NCBI GenBank assembly: GCA_963839285.1
Contig: CAWIUN010000008.1
Location: forward strand, 17,682-81,681
Length of the DNA: 64,000 nucleotides
Direction of reading: 5' to 3'
From: DASSSQ01 sp963839285
GTDB lineage: Bacteria > Actinomycetota > Thermoleophilia > Gaiellales > Gaiellaceae
Shown: positions 46,575 to 56,045 of the stretch, piece by piece
How positions within the stretch are numbered: position 1 is the stretch's first letter
How the letters are laid out: every line of letters starts with the position of its first letter
The notes under the pieces: generated by a model
The model's database searches: none
Told to the model about the DNA's origin: nothing
Seen by the model: the letters and a program-made list of their open reading frames with translations, nothing else
Translations under genes and position numbers: made by a program

Positions 46575-47602
46575 GGCCGATCACCGTCCTCGTCTCCGCC
46601 TCGGGCGCGCCCGGGACCGCGGCGCTCCTGCGCGGGCTGCGGGAGAACGGCGAGCGGGAGGTGCGGCTCGTCGGGACGGACATGTCCGAGCGGTCGGTCG
46701 GGCGGCACCTCTGCGACGCGTTCCACCTCGTCCCGGCCGGCTCCGACCCGGGCTTCCCGGACGCGATCCTGGAGCTCTGCCGCGCCGAGGGGGTCGACGC
46801 GGTGCTGCCGCAGTCGTCGTTCGACCTCGAGGGCCTCGCCGAGCACAGGCAGCGCTTCGCCGAGGCGGGGATCACCGTTCTCGTCGCGAGCCCCGACGCG
46901 ATCCGGCGCACGAACGACAAGGCCGAGTGCTACGCGTTCCTGCAGCGGATCGGCGTCCCCACGGTCGAGTTCCGCCGCGTCCGGGGCGGCGAGGCGGTCG
47001 CCGCCGCGGCGCACGAGCTCGGCTACCCGGAGCGGCCGACCTGCTTCAAGCCCGTCTTCTCCTCCGGCTCCCGCGGCTTCCGGGTGCTCGACCCGACCGT
47101 CGACCGCGCCCACCAGCTGCTGCACGAGCGGCCCGGCGCGGTCGGGATGCGGCTCGAGGAGGCGGTCGAGCTGATCGGCGACGATCCGACCGAGCTGCTC
47201 GTGATGGAGCTCGCGACCGGCGGCGAGCGCACGATCGACGGGATCGCGCACGAGGGCCGGATCGCGCTCGGGCATCCGAAGACGCGAGAGGCGATGCGCG
47301 CCGGCCTGGCGATGTACTTCGTCACGCTCGACGACCCGGAGCTGATGGAGATCGCCTCCCGGATCGCCGCCGAGCTCTCGCTCGACCACTTCTTCAACAT
47401 CCAGCTCGTCGGCGACAAGGTGATCGAGATCAACCCGCGCATCTCGACGATCGTCTACCAGGAGGACCTCGACCTCCCCTACCTCGGCGTCAAGCACGCG
47501 CTGGGCGAGCTGACCGAGGACGAGCTCCGCGCCTACACTGCCCGGGTGCGGCCCGGCAGGACAGCGCTGCGGTACTTCGACCAGGTGGAGTTCGACGCCT
47601 GA
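46571..47602 (+). CDS. ATP-grasp carboxylate-amine ligase-like
   Basis: 343 residues, unbroken. TVLVSASGAPGTAALLRGLR (N-terminal Rossmann), VRLVGTDMSERSVGRHLCDA, AVLPQSSFDLEGLAEHRQRF, RTNDKAECYAFLQRIGVPTV, TCFKPVFSSGSRGFRVLDPT (ATP lysine), ELLVMELATGGERTIDGIAH and NIQLVGDKVIEINPRISTIV (E-I-N-P-R, the metal site). The last is the diagnostic of carbamoyl-phosphate-synthase-like ATP-grasp proteins that bind substrate carboxylates. GTG at 46571. It ends by ATG sharing with the next gene. Likely modifies an amino sugar or a small molecule with the NodB-like protein; inferred. Confidence 0.85.
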   Translation: MRPITVLVSASGAPGTAALLRGLRENGEREVRLVGTDMSERSVGRHLCDAFHLVPAGSDPGFPDAILELCRAEGVDAVLPQSSFDLEGLAEHRQRFAEAGITVLVASPDAIRRTNDKAECYAFLQRIGVPTVEFRRVRGGEAVAAAAHELGYPERPTCFKPVFSSGSRGFRVLDPTVDRAHQLLHERPGAVGMRLEEAVELIGDDPTELLVMELATGGERTIDGIAHEGRIALGHPKTREAMRAGLAMYFVTLDDPELMEIASRIAAELSLDHFFNIQLVGDKVIEINPRISTIVYQEDLDLPYLGVKHALGELTEDELRAYTARVRPGRTALRYFDQVEFDA

Positions 47603-47958
47603 TGCCGATGCGCTGGCAGGACGTCGACGGCTGGCTCGGCCGGCTCGGCGCCGAGGGCGACGCGCTCGTCGAGCGGACGCTCCGCGCGGCCGCCGACGCG
47701 TCGCCGGACGAGGACATCTCGCACGCGACCTGCGAGGACACGATCGCGGCGGCCGAGGTCGTCGCCTGCTGCGCCGGCGCCGCGCCGGACCGGGTGCCGG
47801 ACACGCTCCGCGACCACGTCGAGCGCTGCGGCGTCCCCGACGACGAGCGGCTCGCGCTCGCCCTCCGCGCCGTCGCCCGGGTCGGGATGCAGCGCGACGA
47901 GCACGACGCCTGGCTCGTCGACCTCGAGGAGCGGCTCGCCGCCCTCGCAACGGGCTAG
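47602..47958 (+). CDS. Small DUF4259-like protein
   Basis: 118 residues, unbroken. MRWQDVDGWLGRLGAEGDAL with ERTLRAAADASPDEDISHAT and CEDTIAAAEVVACCAGAAPD look like DUF4259, where a W-D-x-D-x-x-x-D/L start is followed by a helical core; a twin Cys (C-C) in the core is not shared by all. It ends in RLAALATG. The role of DUF4259 is unknown, some copies are near toxin or immunity genes. ATG at 47602 shares a base with the stop of the ATP-grasp gene. Last gene of its run. Confidence 0.5.
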   Translation: MPMRWQDVDGWLGRLGAEGDALVERTLRAAADASPDEDISHATCEDTIAAAEVVACCAGAAPDRVPDTLRDHVERCGVPDDERLALALRAVARVGMQRDEHDAWLVDLEERLAALATG

Positions 47959-47998
47959 CGCGCCGGCATTCGTCCCGCCGCTCGCTCTTCAGAACCTT

Positions 47999-48013
47999 GT
48001 GACGATTCGTCAC
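47999..48013. repeat. Palindrome copy 3
   Basis: GTGACG-ATT-CGTCAC with perfect 6-bp arms, preceded by CCTT. First of three in this gap. Confidence 0.75.
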
Positions 48014-48117
48014 GATCTGTTTCGGACGCGCTGCCCGGCGCGACTGCGCTCGGCAGAGGCAGGCCCGCGCGGCTGCCGTGCCGCGCCCTCGTCGCGCGGC
48101 TGTCGTGGCGCGTCCTT

Positions 48118-48132
48118 GTGACGATTCGTCAC
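48118..48132. repeat. Palindrome copy 4
   Basis: Identical to copy 3 (GTGACG-ATT-CGTCAC), also preceded by CCTT and followed by GA, 119 bases downstream. Confidence 0.75.
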
Positions 48133-48194
48133 GAAGCGCCGGTCAGCGTCCACGCCACGTGCTCGACGAGGCGAGCCGCGCAAAGCAAGACCTT

Positions 48195-48209
48195 GTGACA
48201 ATCTGTCAC
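48195..48209. repeat. Palindrome copy 5, with compensating change
   Basis: GTGACA-ATC-TGTCAC: the innermost pair G-C of copies 3 and 4 is A-T here and both arms change together, so the stem is kept. Preceded by CCTT, 77 bases after copy 4. Confidence 0.75.
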
Positions 48210-48281
48210 TATGTTGCCCGGGCGCGCCGCTGCGAGGCCGCACCGGGATGACTGGCACAGACCTCCATTCCGGCTCGAGTT

Positions 48282-49109
48282 CTAGGTGTAGCCGAGCTCG
48301 GCGAGCAGCCCGCCCGCCTCGCGCTCGACGTCCGCCAGCTGCTCCGCCGAGAGGTCGCGGCGCCAGCGGCCGACCGACTGGTCGTGCGCGGCCCCGAGCG
48401 CGGCCGCGAGCGGCGCCGGGTCGAGATCGAGGTGGGCGCCGAGCCTGCCGGCGGCGCGCTCCGGGTCGGCGACGGTCTCCTCGTAGCGCAGCTCGAGCAC
48501 CCGCTCGCCTCCCGTCGCGCGTGCGGCCGAGACGTAGCGGCGCCACGCCCAGGCGGCCCGGGTCGCGTCGCTCGCCGCGCACGAACTCCTCGCGCCGCTC
48601 GGGCTCGACCCAGAAGCGGACGTGCTCCCCGAAGCCGAGGCCCGCGTCGTCCCGGCCGGCGCGCCCGCCGGAGAGCCAGCCCTGCTCGAGCAGCGAGCAG
48701 ACGACGTCGCGGCCGTCGCGGAGCGCGTGCACCGCCCGCGCCTGCGGATACGCGCGGAGCGCCGCGCCCAGGACGTACGCGGTCTCCGGCGTCTGCTCGA
48801 CGCCGCGCAGGTCGCGCACGACCCCGAGCGCCCGCACCGTCTCGAGCAGCCGCCGCAGCCGCCGGGCCGCCTCCGGCTCGGGCAGCGCCGCGAGCTCCGG
48901 GATCGCCGCCTTCAGCGGGTGCACCTCGCCGAGGTCGATCGCGCCCGGCTGCGCGCCGAGGACGCCGCCGAGGAAGGTGGTGCCGGACCGCGGCGAGCCG
49001 AGCACGAAGACGAGGCGCTCGCAGCGCGGCCGCAGCAGCGCCCGGGGCCCGGCCGCCGGCGCCGGAGCAGCCTGCCGACGCTCTTGCCGTAGTTGGTCAC
49101 CGCCGCCAC
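48282..49109 (-). CDS. Sulfotransferase
   Basis: About 276 residues. LVFVLGSPRSGTTFLGGVLG is the 5'-phosphosulfate loop for PAPS and AVHALRDGRDVVCSLLEQGW the 3'-phosphate-binding site; the end of the protein is helical (AGGLLAELGYT). Breaks near 49030 and 48570. The GTG at 49109 is 28 bases from the divergent sulfotransferase at 49138. The PAPS it needs may come from the APS kinase at 42378. The acceptor, probably a sugar hydroxyl on the glycan, is inferred. Cytosolic. Confidence 0.78.
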
Positions 49110-49137
49110 GCCGGAAACCTAGCGGTACCGTCTGACC

Positions 49138-49993
49138 GTGTTCAGGCTCCCCGCCGAGCTCGTGCCGACCCTGCCGGAGCCGCTGCGCGTGGTGCTGCGG
49201 AACGCCGTCTGGAGCTACGGCGCCGCCACGCACCGGGTCCGGCCGCTCCCGGACTTCCTGATCCTCGGCGCCCAGAAGGCCGGCACGACCGCCCTCTACG
49301 CCTACCTCCGCTGGCACCCGCAGGTGACCGGGCCCTCGTGGAAGGAGGTCAGCTTCTTCGACCGGCACTACGCGCGCGGCGCCCGCCTGGTACCGCGGCC
49401 AGTTCCCGAACGTGCTGCGCGCCCGCGGCTCGCTCGTCGGCGAGGCGAGCCCGAGCTACCTCTTCCACCCGCAGGCGCCCGAGCGGGTCGCGTCGCTGCT
49501 CCCCGGCGCGAAGCTGATCGCGCTCCTGCGCGACCCCGTCGACCGCGCCTACTCGCAGTGGCAGCACGAGCGGGCGCTCGGCCGCGAGCCGCTCTCCTTC
49601 GAGGACGCGATCGCCGCCGAGGAGGAGCGGACGCGCGGCGAGGCCGAGCGGCTCGCGGCCGACCCCCGCTACTTCAGCCGTGCCTGGTGGGACCACACCT
49701 ACGTCGCGCGCGGCCTCTACGCCGAGCAGCTCGAGCGCTGGCTCGAGCGCTTCCCGCGCGAGCAGCTGCTCGTGCTCCTGACCGAGGAGTACGCGGCCGA
49801 CCCGGCCGGAACCTACGCCCGGGTGCTCGACTTCCTCGGCGCGCCGCCGCACGCGCTGCGCGAGCATCCCCGCATCTTCAGCCGCGAGTACGAGCCGCTC
49901 GAGCCGGCGGCGCGGAGGGCGCTCGCCGAGCGGTACGCGGAGCCGAACCGGCGGCTCGCCGAGCTGCTCGGCCGCGAGCTGCCCTGGCGATGA
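49138..49993 (+). CDS. Heparan-sulfate-type sulfotransferase
   Basis: About 285 residues. PDFLILGAQKAGTTALYAYL (5'-phosphosulfate loop with K-A-G-T-T), SLVGEASPSYLFHPQAPERV, AKLIALLRDPVDRAYSQWQH (3'-phosphate site R-D-P-V-x-R-x-x-S), then SFEDAIAAEEERTRG, ARGLYAEQLERWLERFPREQ and LLVLLTEEY match bacterial relatives of NDST/heparan sulfotransferases. A break near 49390 divides it. GTG at 49138. It resembles the other sulfotransferase only in the PAPS sites, so the two likely act on different positions. Supports a sulfated polymer. Confidence 0.85.
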
Positions 49994-50003
49994 CGACGCT
50001 GCG

Positions 50004-50936
50004 ATGACGCTGCGGGTCACGCACGCGCCGGTGAACACCGCCGGGGTTCCGTGGTCGAACGTCGAGGCGCAGCGGCGGCTCGGCGTCGACGCGCGCCTCG
50101 TCGTCTTCAACCGCTACCCGCTCCACCCCGAGGCGGACCGCGACCTGCACCTGCGCGGCGGCCAGCTCCGCCGGCAGCCGAGGCAGTGGGCGGCGTTCGC
50201 GGGCCTGCTCCCGCGCACCGACGTCTTCCACTTCTACTTCGGCCTGACGCTCGTGCCGAAGTCGCTCCAGTTCCCGCTCCTGCGCGCCGCGCGGAAGAAG
50301 TCGGTGCTGCACTTCCTCGGCTCGGACTGGCGCGGCAAGACGCCCGAGCAGCTCGCCTACGCGCGGGCGGCCGACGCGCGCGTCGTCGGCTCGTTCGCCG
50401 CGCTCGCCGCCGTCCCCGACGCCGAGCTGATCCCGCCCGGGCTCGACCTGCGCCCGTTCGTGCCCGAGCCGCCCTCCGACCGCGAGCGGCCGCTCGTCGT
50501 CCACGCGCCCTCGAACCGCGCCCGCAAGGGCACCGACGACGTGATCGCCGCCTGCGCGCAGCTGCCCGTCGAGCTCGAGATCGTCGAGGGGATCCCGCAC
50601 GACCTGGCCCGCGAGCGCTACCGCCGGGCAGACATCGTCGTCGACCAGCTGAACGCCGGCTGGCACGGGATCTTCGCGCTCGAGGCGATGGCGCTCGGCA
50701 AGCCGGTCGTCACCCACCTGCGGCCCGAGCTCGTCGCGCAGGCAGAGCGGCACTACGGGACGAAGGTGCCGCTCGTCCCGGCGACGAAGGAGACGCTCGT
50801 GGACGCGCTCCGGCCGCTCGTCGAGTCGCCCGCCCGCCGCCGCGAGGTCGGCGCCGCGAGCCGCGCCTACGTCGAGCGCGTGCACGACGTCGACGTGATC
50901 GCGCGCCGCCTGCTCGACCTCTACGAGCGCCTCTAG
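50004..50936 (+). CDS. GT-B glycosyltransferase
   Basis: 310 residues, unbroken. The acceptor domain starts LRVTHAPVNTAGVPWSNVEA (N-x-A-G), with VFHFYFGLTLVPKSLQFPLL; the donor half has LVVHAPSNRARKGTDDVIAA, YRRADIVVDQLNAGWHGIFA (G-I-F-A-L-E), LEAMALGKPVVTHLRP. This is a family-4-like enzyme; its short N-terminal domain is typical of transferases of the WsaF/GTB type. Start ATG 50004, 10 bases after the sulfotransferase; the next gene begins four bases later. Sugar unknown. Confidence 0.85.
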   Translation: MTLRVTHAPVNTAGVPWSNVEAQRRLGVDARLVVFNRYPLHPEADRDLHLRGGQLRRQPRQWAAFAGLLPRTDVFHFYFGLTLVPKSLQFPLLRAARKKSVLHFLGSDWRGKTPEQLAYARAADARVVGSFAALAAVPDAELIPPGLDLRPFVPEPPSDRERPLVVHAPSNRARKGTDDVIAACAQLPVELEIVEGIPHDLARERYRRADIVVDQLNAGWHGIFALEAMALGKPVVTHLRPELVAQAERHYGTKVPLVPATKETLVDALRPLVESPARRREVGAASRAYVERVHDVDVIARRLLDLYERL

Positions 50937-50939
50937 CCG

Positions 50940-52374
50940 ATGCTCGCGCGCGAGATCAAGCGGCTCGGCACCCAGTCGGCGATCTACGGGCTCGGCGGCA
51001 TCCTCTCGCGCCTGATCGCGGTCTTCCTGATCCCGATCTACGCCCGCTACCTGGGCACGGTCGGCTTCGGCCGGATCGAGACGGTCATCGCCCTGACCGG
51101 CGTGCTCGTGATCCTGCTGCGGCTCGGGATCACGAGCGCCTTCTTCCGCTTCTACTTCGACTCCGAGGAGCCCGGGAAGCGGCTCGTCGTCGTCCGCACC
51201 TCCTTCTGGTTCACGATGGCGATGGCGACGCTCGGGCTCGCCGTCGGCGTCGCCTTCGCCGGCCCGCTCTCCGACTGGCTGAAGCTCGACGACCCCTGGC
51301 TCGTCCGCGCCGGCTTCGTCGGCCTCTGGGCGCAGATGAACTACCAGCAGATGACGGCGCTCTTCCGCGTCGAGGAGCGGCCCGTCCAGTTCGCGATCGC
51401 GAGCGTCGCCAACGTCCTGATCACGATCGGCGCCACGATCGCGCTCGTCGTCGGCGCGCACAAGGGCGCGATCGGCGCCGTGATCGGCAACTTCCTCGGC
51501 ACGCTGACCGTCTACGCCGTGCTGCTCGGCTACCGCCGCTACCAGCTCGGGCTCCAGTTCGACCGGCGCCTGCTGCGGGCGATGAACAGCTTCGGGATGC
51601 CGCTCGTGCCGGCCGCGCTCGCGCTCTGGGCGATCAACTTCATCGACCGGCTGCTGATCGGGCAGCTGAAGGGCCAGGGCGAGGTCGGCGTCTACTCGAT
51701 GGCCGTGCGCGTCGCCTCGGTGATCGTCTTCCTGATGACCGCGTTCCAGCTCGCCTGGCCCGCGTTCGCCTACTCGATCCGCGACGACGCGCAGGCGAGG
51801 CGCACCTACTCGTTCGTGCTCACCTACCTGCTCTTTGCGACCTGCTGGGTCTCGCTCGCGCTCGGGGCGCTCGCCCCCTGGATCGTCGGCGTGCTCGCCC
51901 CCGGCGGCCAGTTCGACCGCGCCTCGCAGGCCGTGCCGCTGCTCGCGTTCGCGACCGCCGCCTACTCGGGCTACTCCGTGCTCGCGATCGGGATCGGCCG
52001 CGCCCGCAAGACGCAGTTCAACTGGGTCGTCACCGGCGCGGCCGCGGTCGTGAACGTCGCCCTGAACCTGGCGCTGATCCCCGCCCTGGGGATGATGGGC
52101 GCCGCGATCGCGACGATCGTCGCCTACCTGGCGCTCTTCGTCGGCATGTGGCTGCGGAGCCGCCGCGTCTACCCGGTCGCCTACCAGTGGCGGCGCGTCC
52201 TGCTCGTCGCGGGGACGGCCGGGGCGCTGACCGGGATCGCCTGGGCCTTCGACGTGCCGCTCGCGCGTCGCGGTCGGGCTCTGCGTCGCCTACCCGTTCG
52301 TGCTCCTGCCGCTCGGCTTCTACCTGCCGGCCGAGCGCAGGCGCGTCCGTTCCCTCGTGTTACGCCGCGCCTGA
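50940..52374 (+). CDS. Wzx-type oligosaccharide flippase
   Basis: About 478 residues with twelve to fourteen hydrophobic helices, beginning REIKRLGTQSAIYGLGGILS and RLIAVFLIPIYARYLGTVGF with G-R-I, the opening of MVF/Wzx flippases. The blocks SFGMPLVPAALALWAINFID and RLLIGQLKGQGEVGVYSMAV, then IPALGMMGAAIATIVAYLAL are family landmarks. One break near 52265. It moves the undecaprenyl-linked unit across the membrane for polymerisation by the Wzy-type protein at 23153. So Wzx/Wzy export exists beside the ABC export pair; the window has both routes. ATG at 50940. Confidence 0.88.
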
Positions 52375-52392
52375 CGCGGTACGCCACCCTGT

Positions 52393-53902
52393 GTGTGGCG
52401 CAAGCTCGGCATCGCGGTGGGCGTCCTCGCGGCTCTCGCCGCGGTCGGGCTCGGGATCGCCTGGTGGCAGGCGAACGCCGTCCTCGACGAGCTCCAGGCC
52501 GGCCCGAAGAAGCAGGTCGTCGACGCCGTCGAGCCGGAGCTGCACAGGCGGCCCCGGCACGTGCTCGTGCCGACGACGACCGAGCCGCCGGCGAGCGGCA
52601 CCGGCACGATCGCCTCGGACGGCACGAGCGGGCAGGACGGCTTCGAGCCGCCGCTCCTCGTCGACCCGAAGGCGCAGACGATCCTGCTGATCGGCAGCGA
52701 CCACCGCTGGGACTCCGGCAACCAGGCCCGCTCGGACACGATCATCCTCGCGCGGGTCGACCCGGGCTCCGACCGGGTCGCGCTGCTCTCGATCCCGCGC
52801 GACCTCTACGTCGCGATCCCCGGCCACGGGCACGACCGCGTCAACATGGCCTTCGACTACGGCGGCGAGCAGCTGCTGACGAAGACCGTGCGCGAGGCCT
52901 TCGGCGTCCAGATCGACCACTTCGTCGAGATCGACTTCCGCGGCTTCAAGACGATGGTCGACCGGCTCGGCGGCCTCTACGTCCCCGTCGACCAGCGCTA
53001 CTTCAACGAGAACGTCGGCACGCCCGGGACGAACTACGCGAACATCGACCTGCGGCCCGGCTACCAGCGCCTCGACGGCACGCAGGCGCTCGCGTTCGCC
53101 CGCTACCGGCACACCGACTCCGACCTCGTGCGCGCCTCGCGCCAGCAGCTCGTCCTCCGCGAGGCCGCCCGCCAGGCGCTCGAGCACCGCTACGACGTGC
53201 TCGAGGTGCGGAGCCTGATCAACGCGTTCGCGCACGCGACGACCTCGGACATCTCCAGCCTGAAGGAGGTCTGGACGCTCGTCGACACGATCCGGACGAC
53301 GCCGTCGGGGAACCTCGTGCGGCTGACCGTGCCCGGACAGGACTACAGCGTCGGCGGCGCCTCCTACCTGCGGGCCTCGGACGCGCAGCTGAAGCGGACG
53401 GTCAGGCGCTGGCTCGGCGCCGCGCCCGCGCCGAAGCCGGCGGCGGGCGGCGGCGGCTCGGGCTCGAAGGGCTCGCGGACGAAGCGGGCGGCGCCGACGC
53501 TCGCGGGCGACGGCGGCCGCGGCGCCGCGCTCGTGCACGCGGTCCGGAACGGCATCCGCACCTGCGCGCCGACGAAGCTGCCGCCGCGACTACTGGTGGC
53601 CGGAGGGCGCCGCCGCGCGCCGCTACGTCCTCGACGGCCACCCGGCGATCGCGCTCTCGGCGACCCGGGGCGCGGGCCGGTCGCTGCTCTGGATGTTCAC
53701 GACCTGGGCGGATCCGCCCGTGCTCGAGGACCCGACGAGGACGATCACGCGCGACGGCCGCGACTACGACCTCTACCTCGAGTCGGGCAAGGTCCGGCAG
53801 GTCGCCTGGCGGATCGGGCCGACCCGCGCCTGGCTGACGAACACGCTCCGGGACGGCCTCACCGAGGCGCAGATGCTGGCGCTCGCCGGCTCGTGCCGCT
53901 AG
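52393..53902 (+). CDS. LytR-CpsA-Psr family glycan ligase
   Basis: About 503 residues. One N-terminal membrane helix (LGIAVGVLAALAAVGLGIAW), then QTILLIGSDHRWDSGNQARS with DTIILARVDPGSDRVALLSI and PRDLYVAIPGHGHDRVNMAF (the S-I-P-R-D lipid-phosphate-binding arginines), and FARYRHTDSDLVRASRQQLV (R-x-R-x-x-D-S-D). These are the catalytic arginines of LCP proteins, which attach lipid-linked glycans to the cell wall. The C-terminal extension has a Gly/Ser linker and a second domain. A break near 53585. GTG start at 53... is 52393. Extracytoplasmic. Confidence 0.88.
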
Positions 53903-54822
53903 CGCCGCTCGTCGCGTCGAGGAAGACCTGGCGCACGTCGGGCAGCGCGTCCCGGAGCTCCTCCTCGAGCAGCGAGGAGACGCGCTCGACGTCGCCGGCC
54001 GGCACGTCGTCGCGGAAGTCGAGGCGGACGGCGACGAGCAGCGACTGCGGCCCGTTGTACATCGTCAGGAGCTCGAGCACGTCCTCGACCTCGTCGTGGC
54101 GCAGGATCGTCTCGCGCAGCCGCTCGCGCTCCTCGGGCCGCGCAGGCTCGCCGAGCAGCAGCCCCTTCGTGTCGCGGGCGAGCGCGACGCCGACGACGCA
54201 GAGGAGCGACGCCGATCACGATCGCCGCGCCCTCGTCCCAGATCGGGTTGCCGGTCAGCTGGTGGGCCGCGGTGCCCGCGAGGGCGATGACGACGCCGGC
54301 GACGGCGGCCGCGTCCTCCGAGACGACCGTCTTCACCGTCGGCTCCTTGCTGACGCGGACGAACTCGACGAAGGGGAGGCCCGCCTCCCGCGCGGCCGCG
54401 CGCGTCTGCCGGACGGCGCGGACGAGCGAGATCCCCTCGGCGAGCAGCGCGAAGCCGAGCGCGCCGTAGACGAGCAGGAAGCCGCCCTCGTCGGCGCCGC
54501 CGCTGACGATCCGGAACAGCCCCTCCGCGATCGAGAAGACGCCGCCGGAGAGGAAGATCACGAAGGCCGCGAGCAGGACCCAGAAGAAGCGCTCCCGCCC
54601 GTAGCCGAAGGGATGCTCCTCGTCGGCCGGCCGGTCGGAGCGGGAGAGCGAGACGAGCAGGAGGCCCTGGTTGGAGGTGTCCGCGACCGAGTGCGCGGCC
54701 TCGGCGAGCAGGGCCGCGGAGCCGCTCAGAAGCCCGGCGCCGCCCTTGACGAGCGCGATCGCCGCGTTGGCGCCGAGCGCCACGAGCACGGTCTTCCTGC
54801 TCTCGCCCCCGGACTCCGCCAT
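53859..54822 (-). CDS. Cation diffusion facilitator (ZnT9-like)
   Basis: About 320 residues. KTVLVALGANAAIALVKGGA, LLAEAAHSVADTSNQGLLLV (metal site on helix 2, H-x-x-x-D), EEHPFGYGRERFFWVLLAAF (the H-P-F-G-Y-G-R-E-R-F-F-W block), TVKTVVSEDAAAVAGVVIAL (second metal site). After a break near 54200 the cytosolic C-terminal domain has DVLELLTMYNGPQSLLVAVR and LDFRDDVPAGDVERVSSLLE. It exports zinc or a similar ion with a proton. ATG at 54822. It overlaps the LCP gene by 44 bases at their convergent ends and the acetyltransferase upstream by 97 bases. Confidence 0.85.
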
Positions 54823-55302
54823 GGCGGACGTATGACCGCAGCGGCCGCGGCGCGAAACGTGAGGCCGGACGGGTCGAGGTCGAGCTCGAGCGAGTAGCCG
54901 ACGTCGAGCGGGTGCGGCGGGAACGGCACGACCCGCGTCGACCCGTCCGGCCGCCAGCCGCGGCGCTCGTAGAAGCGGCGGGCGCGGTCGTTCGCCTCCA
55001 GCACCCAGAGCCGCGCCGTCCCGACGCCCGCGTCGCGCAGCGCGGCGACCGCCCGGTCGTGGAGCTCGGCGGCGACGCCCGTCCCCCAGAACGCCGGCCG
55101 GACGTAGAGCCCGTCCAGCCACTCGTCCGCGATCGCCGAGAAGCCGCGCTCGTCCGGGTCGAGGAAGACCGCGCCGGTGTAGCCGCGCCAGCGCTCGACC
55201 ACCGCCTCGCGCGGGAAGGGCTCGTCGCCGTAGACGTGGCGCAGCCCGGCGACGGAGGCCGCCTCCTGGATCGCCGCCAGCAGCTCCGCGTCGGGAGCTC
55301 AC
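54726..55302 (-). CDS. GNAT-family N-acetyltransferase
   Basis: About 192 residues. VERWRGYTGAVFLDPDERGF, WLDGLYVRPAFWGTGVAAEL (acetyl-CoA-binding loop: R-P-x-x-x-G-x-G-V/A) and ARLWVLEANDRARRFYERRG with W-R-P-D-G form the GNAT motifs A and B. The GTG at 55302, overlapping the ABC ATPase stop by GTGA, reaches the main frame only if one C is missing in a CCC run near 55290, another homopolymer case. The stop at 54726 lies 97 bases inside the efflux gene, an unusually long overlap. Substrate unknown. Confidence 0.75.
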
Positions 55303-56045
55303 AGCCGCCCCGCCTCGACGATCCGCTGCAGGAACCGCTGCGTCCGCTCCTCGCGCGGCGCCGAGAAGATCTGCTCCGGCGGGCCCTGCTCGAGCAGGAC
55401 GCCGCCGTCGAGGAAGCAGACGCGCGAGGCGATGTCGCGGGCGAAGCCCATCTCGTGCGTCGCGATCAGCATCGTCATCCCGCCCGCGGCGAGCTCGCGG
55501 ATCACCGAGAGCACCTCGGCGACGAGCTCCGGGTCGAGCGCGCTCGTGACCTCGTCGAGCAGGAGCAGCTCGGGCTGCATCGCGAGCGCGCGCACGATCG
55601 CGACCCGCTGCTGCTGGCCGCCCGAGAGCCGGTCCGGGTACTCGCGGCGCTTGTCGGCGAGCCCGAAGCGCTCGAGCAGCGCGTCCGCCTGCGCCTCCGC
55701 CTCGCGCCGCGAGACCCCGAGCGCGAGCCGCGGCGCCAGCGTCACGTTCGCGAGCACGCTCATGTGCGGGAAGAGGTTGAAGGCCTGGAAGACGATCCCG
55801 ATCCCGCGGCGGACGCGGTTGACGTCGACGCCGCGCCCGGTGATCTCCTCGCCGTCGACGACGATCCGGCCCGCGTCGACGGGCTCGAGCAGGTTGACGC
55901 AGCGGAGCAGGGTCGACTTGCCCGAGCCGGAGGCGCCGATCAGGCAGACGACCTCGTGCTCGGCGACGGCGAGGTCGATCCCGCGCAGCACCGGCACCTT
56001 GCCGAACGACTTGTGCAGCCCCTCGATCGCGAGCGCGTCGCTCAT
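55299..56045 (-). CDS. Amino-acid ABC transporter ATPase (GlnQ-like)
   Basis: 248 residues, unbroken. VCLIGASGSGKSTLLRCVNL (Walker A), IVFQAFNLFPHMSVLANVTL (Q-loop, typical of polar amino-acid ATPases), RLSGGQQQRVAIVRALAMQP (signature), LLLLDEVTSALDPELVAEVL (Walker B) and MLIATHEMGFARDIASRVCF (H-loop) are all intact. It powers the permease encoded by the next gene upstream (ATGA overlap at 56045). The set is permease, ATPase, binding protein. Cytosolic face of the membrane. Confidence 0.95.
   Translation of the reverse strand: MSDALAIEGLHKSFGKVPVLRGIDLAVAEHEVVCLIGASGSGKSTLLRCVNLLEPVDAGRIVVDGEEITGRGVDVNRVRRGIGIVFQAFNLFPHMSVLANVTLAPRLALGVSRREAEAQADALLERFGLADKRREYPDRLSGGQQQRVAIVRALAMQPELLLLDEVTSALDPELVAEVLSVIRELAAGGMTMLIATHEMGFARDIASRVCFLDGGVLLEQGPPEQIFSAPREERTQRFLQRIVEAGRL

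Larger units (their letters stand above)
47959..48281. other. Intergenic region between convergent genes with three palindromes
   Basis: This 323-base gap lies between the ends of a plus-strand and a minus-strand gene, so it holds no promoter for them. It contains three copies of a CCTTGTGAC...GTCAC element (listed separately). I see no coding signal or other RNA. Confidence 0.7.
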
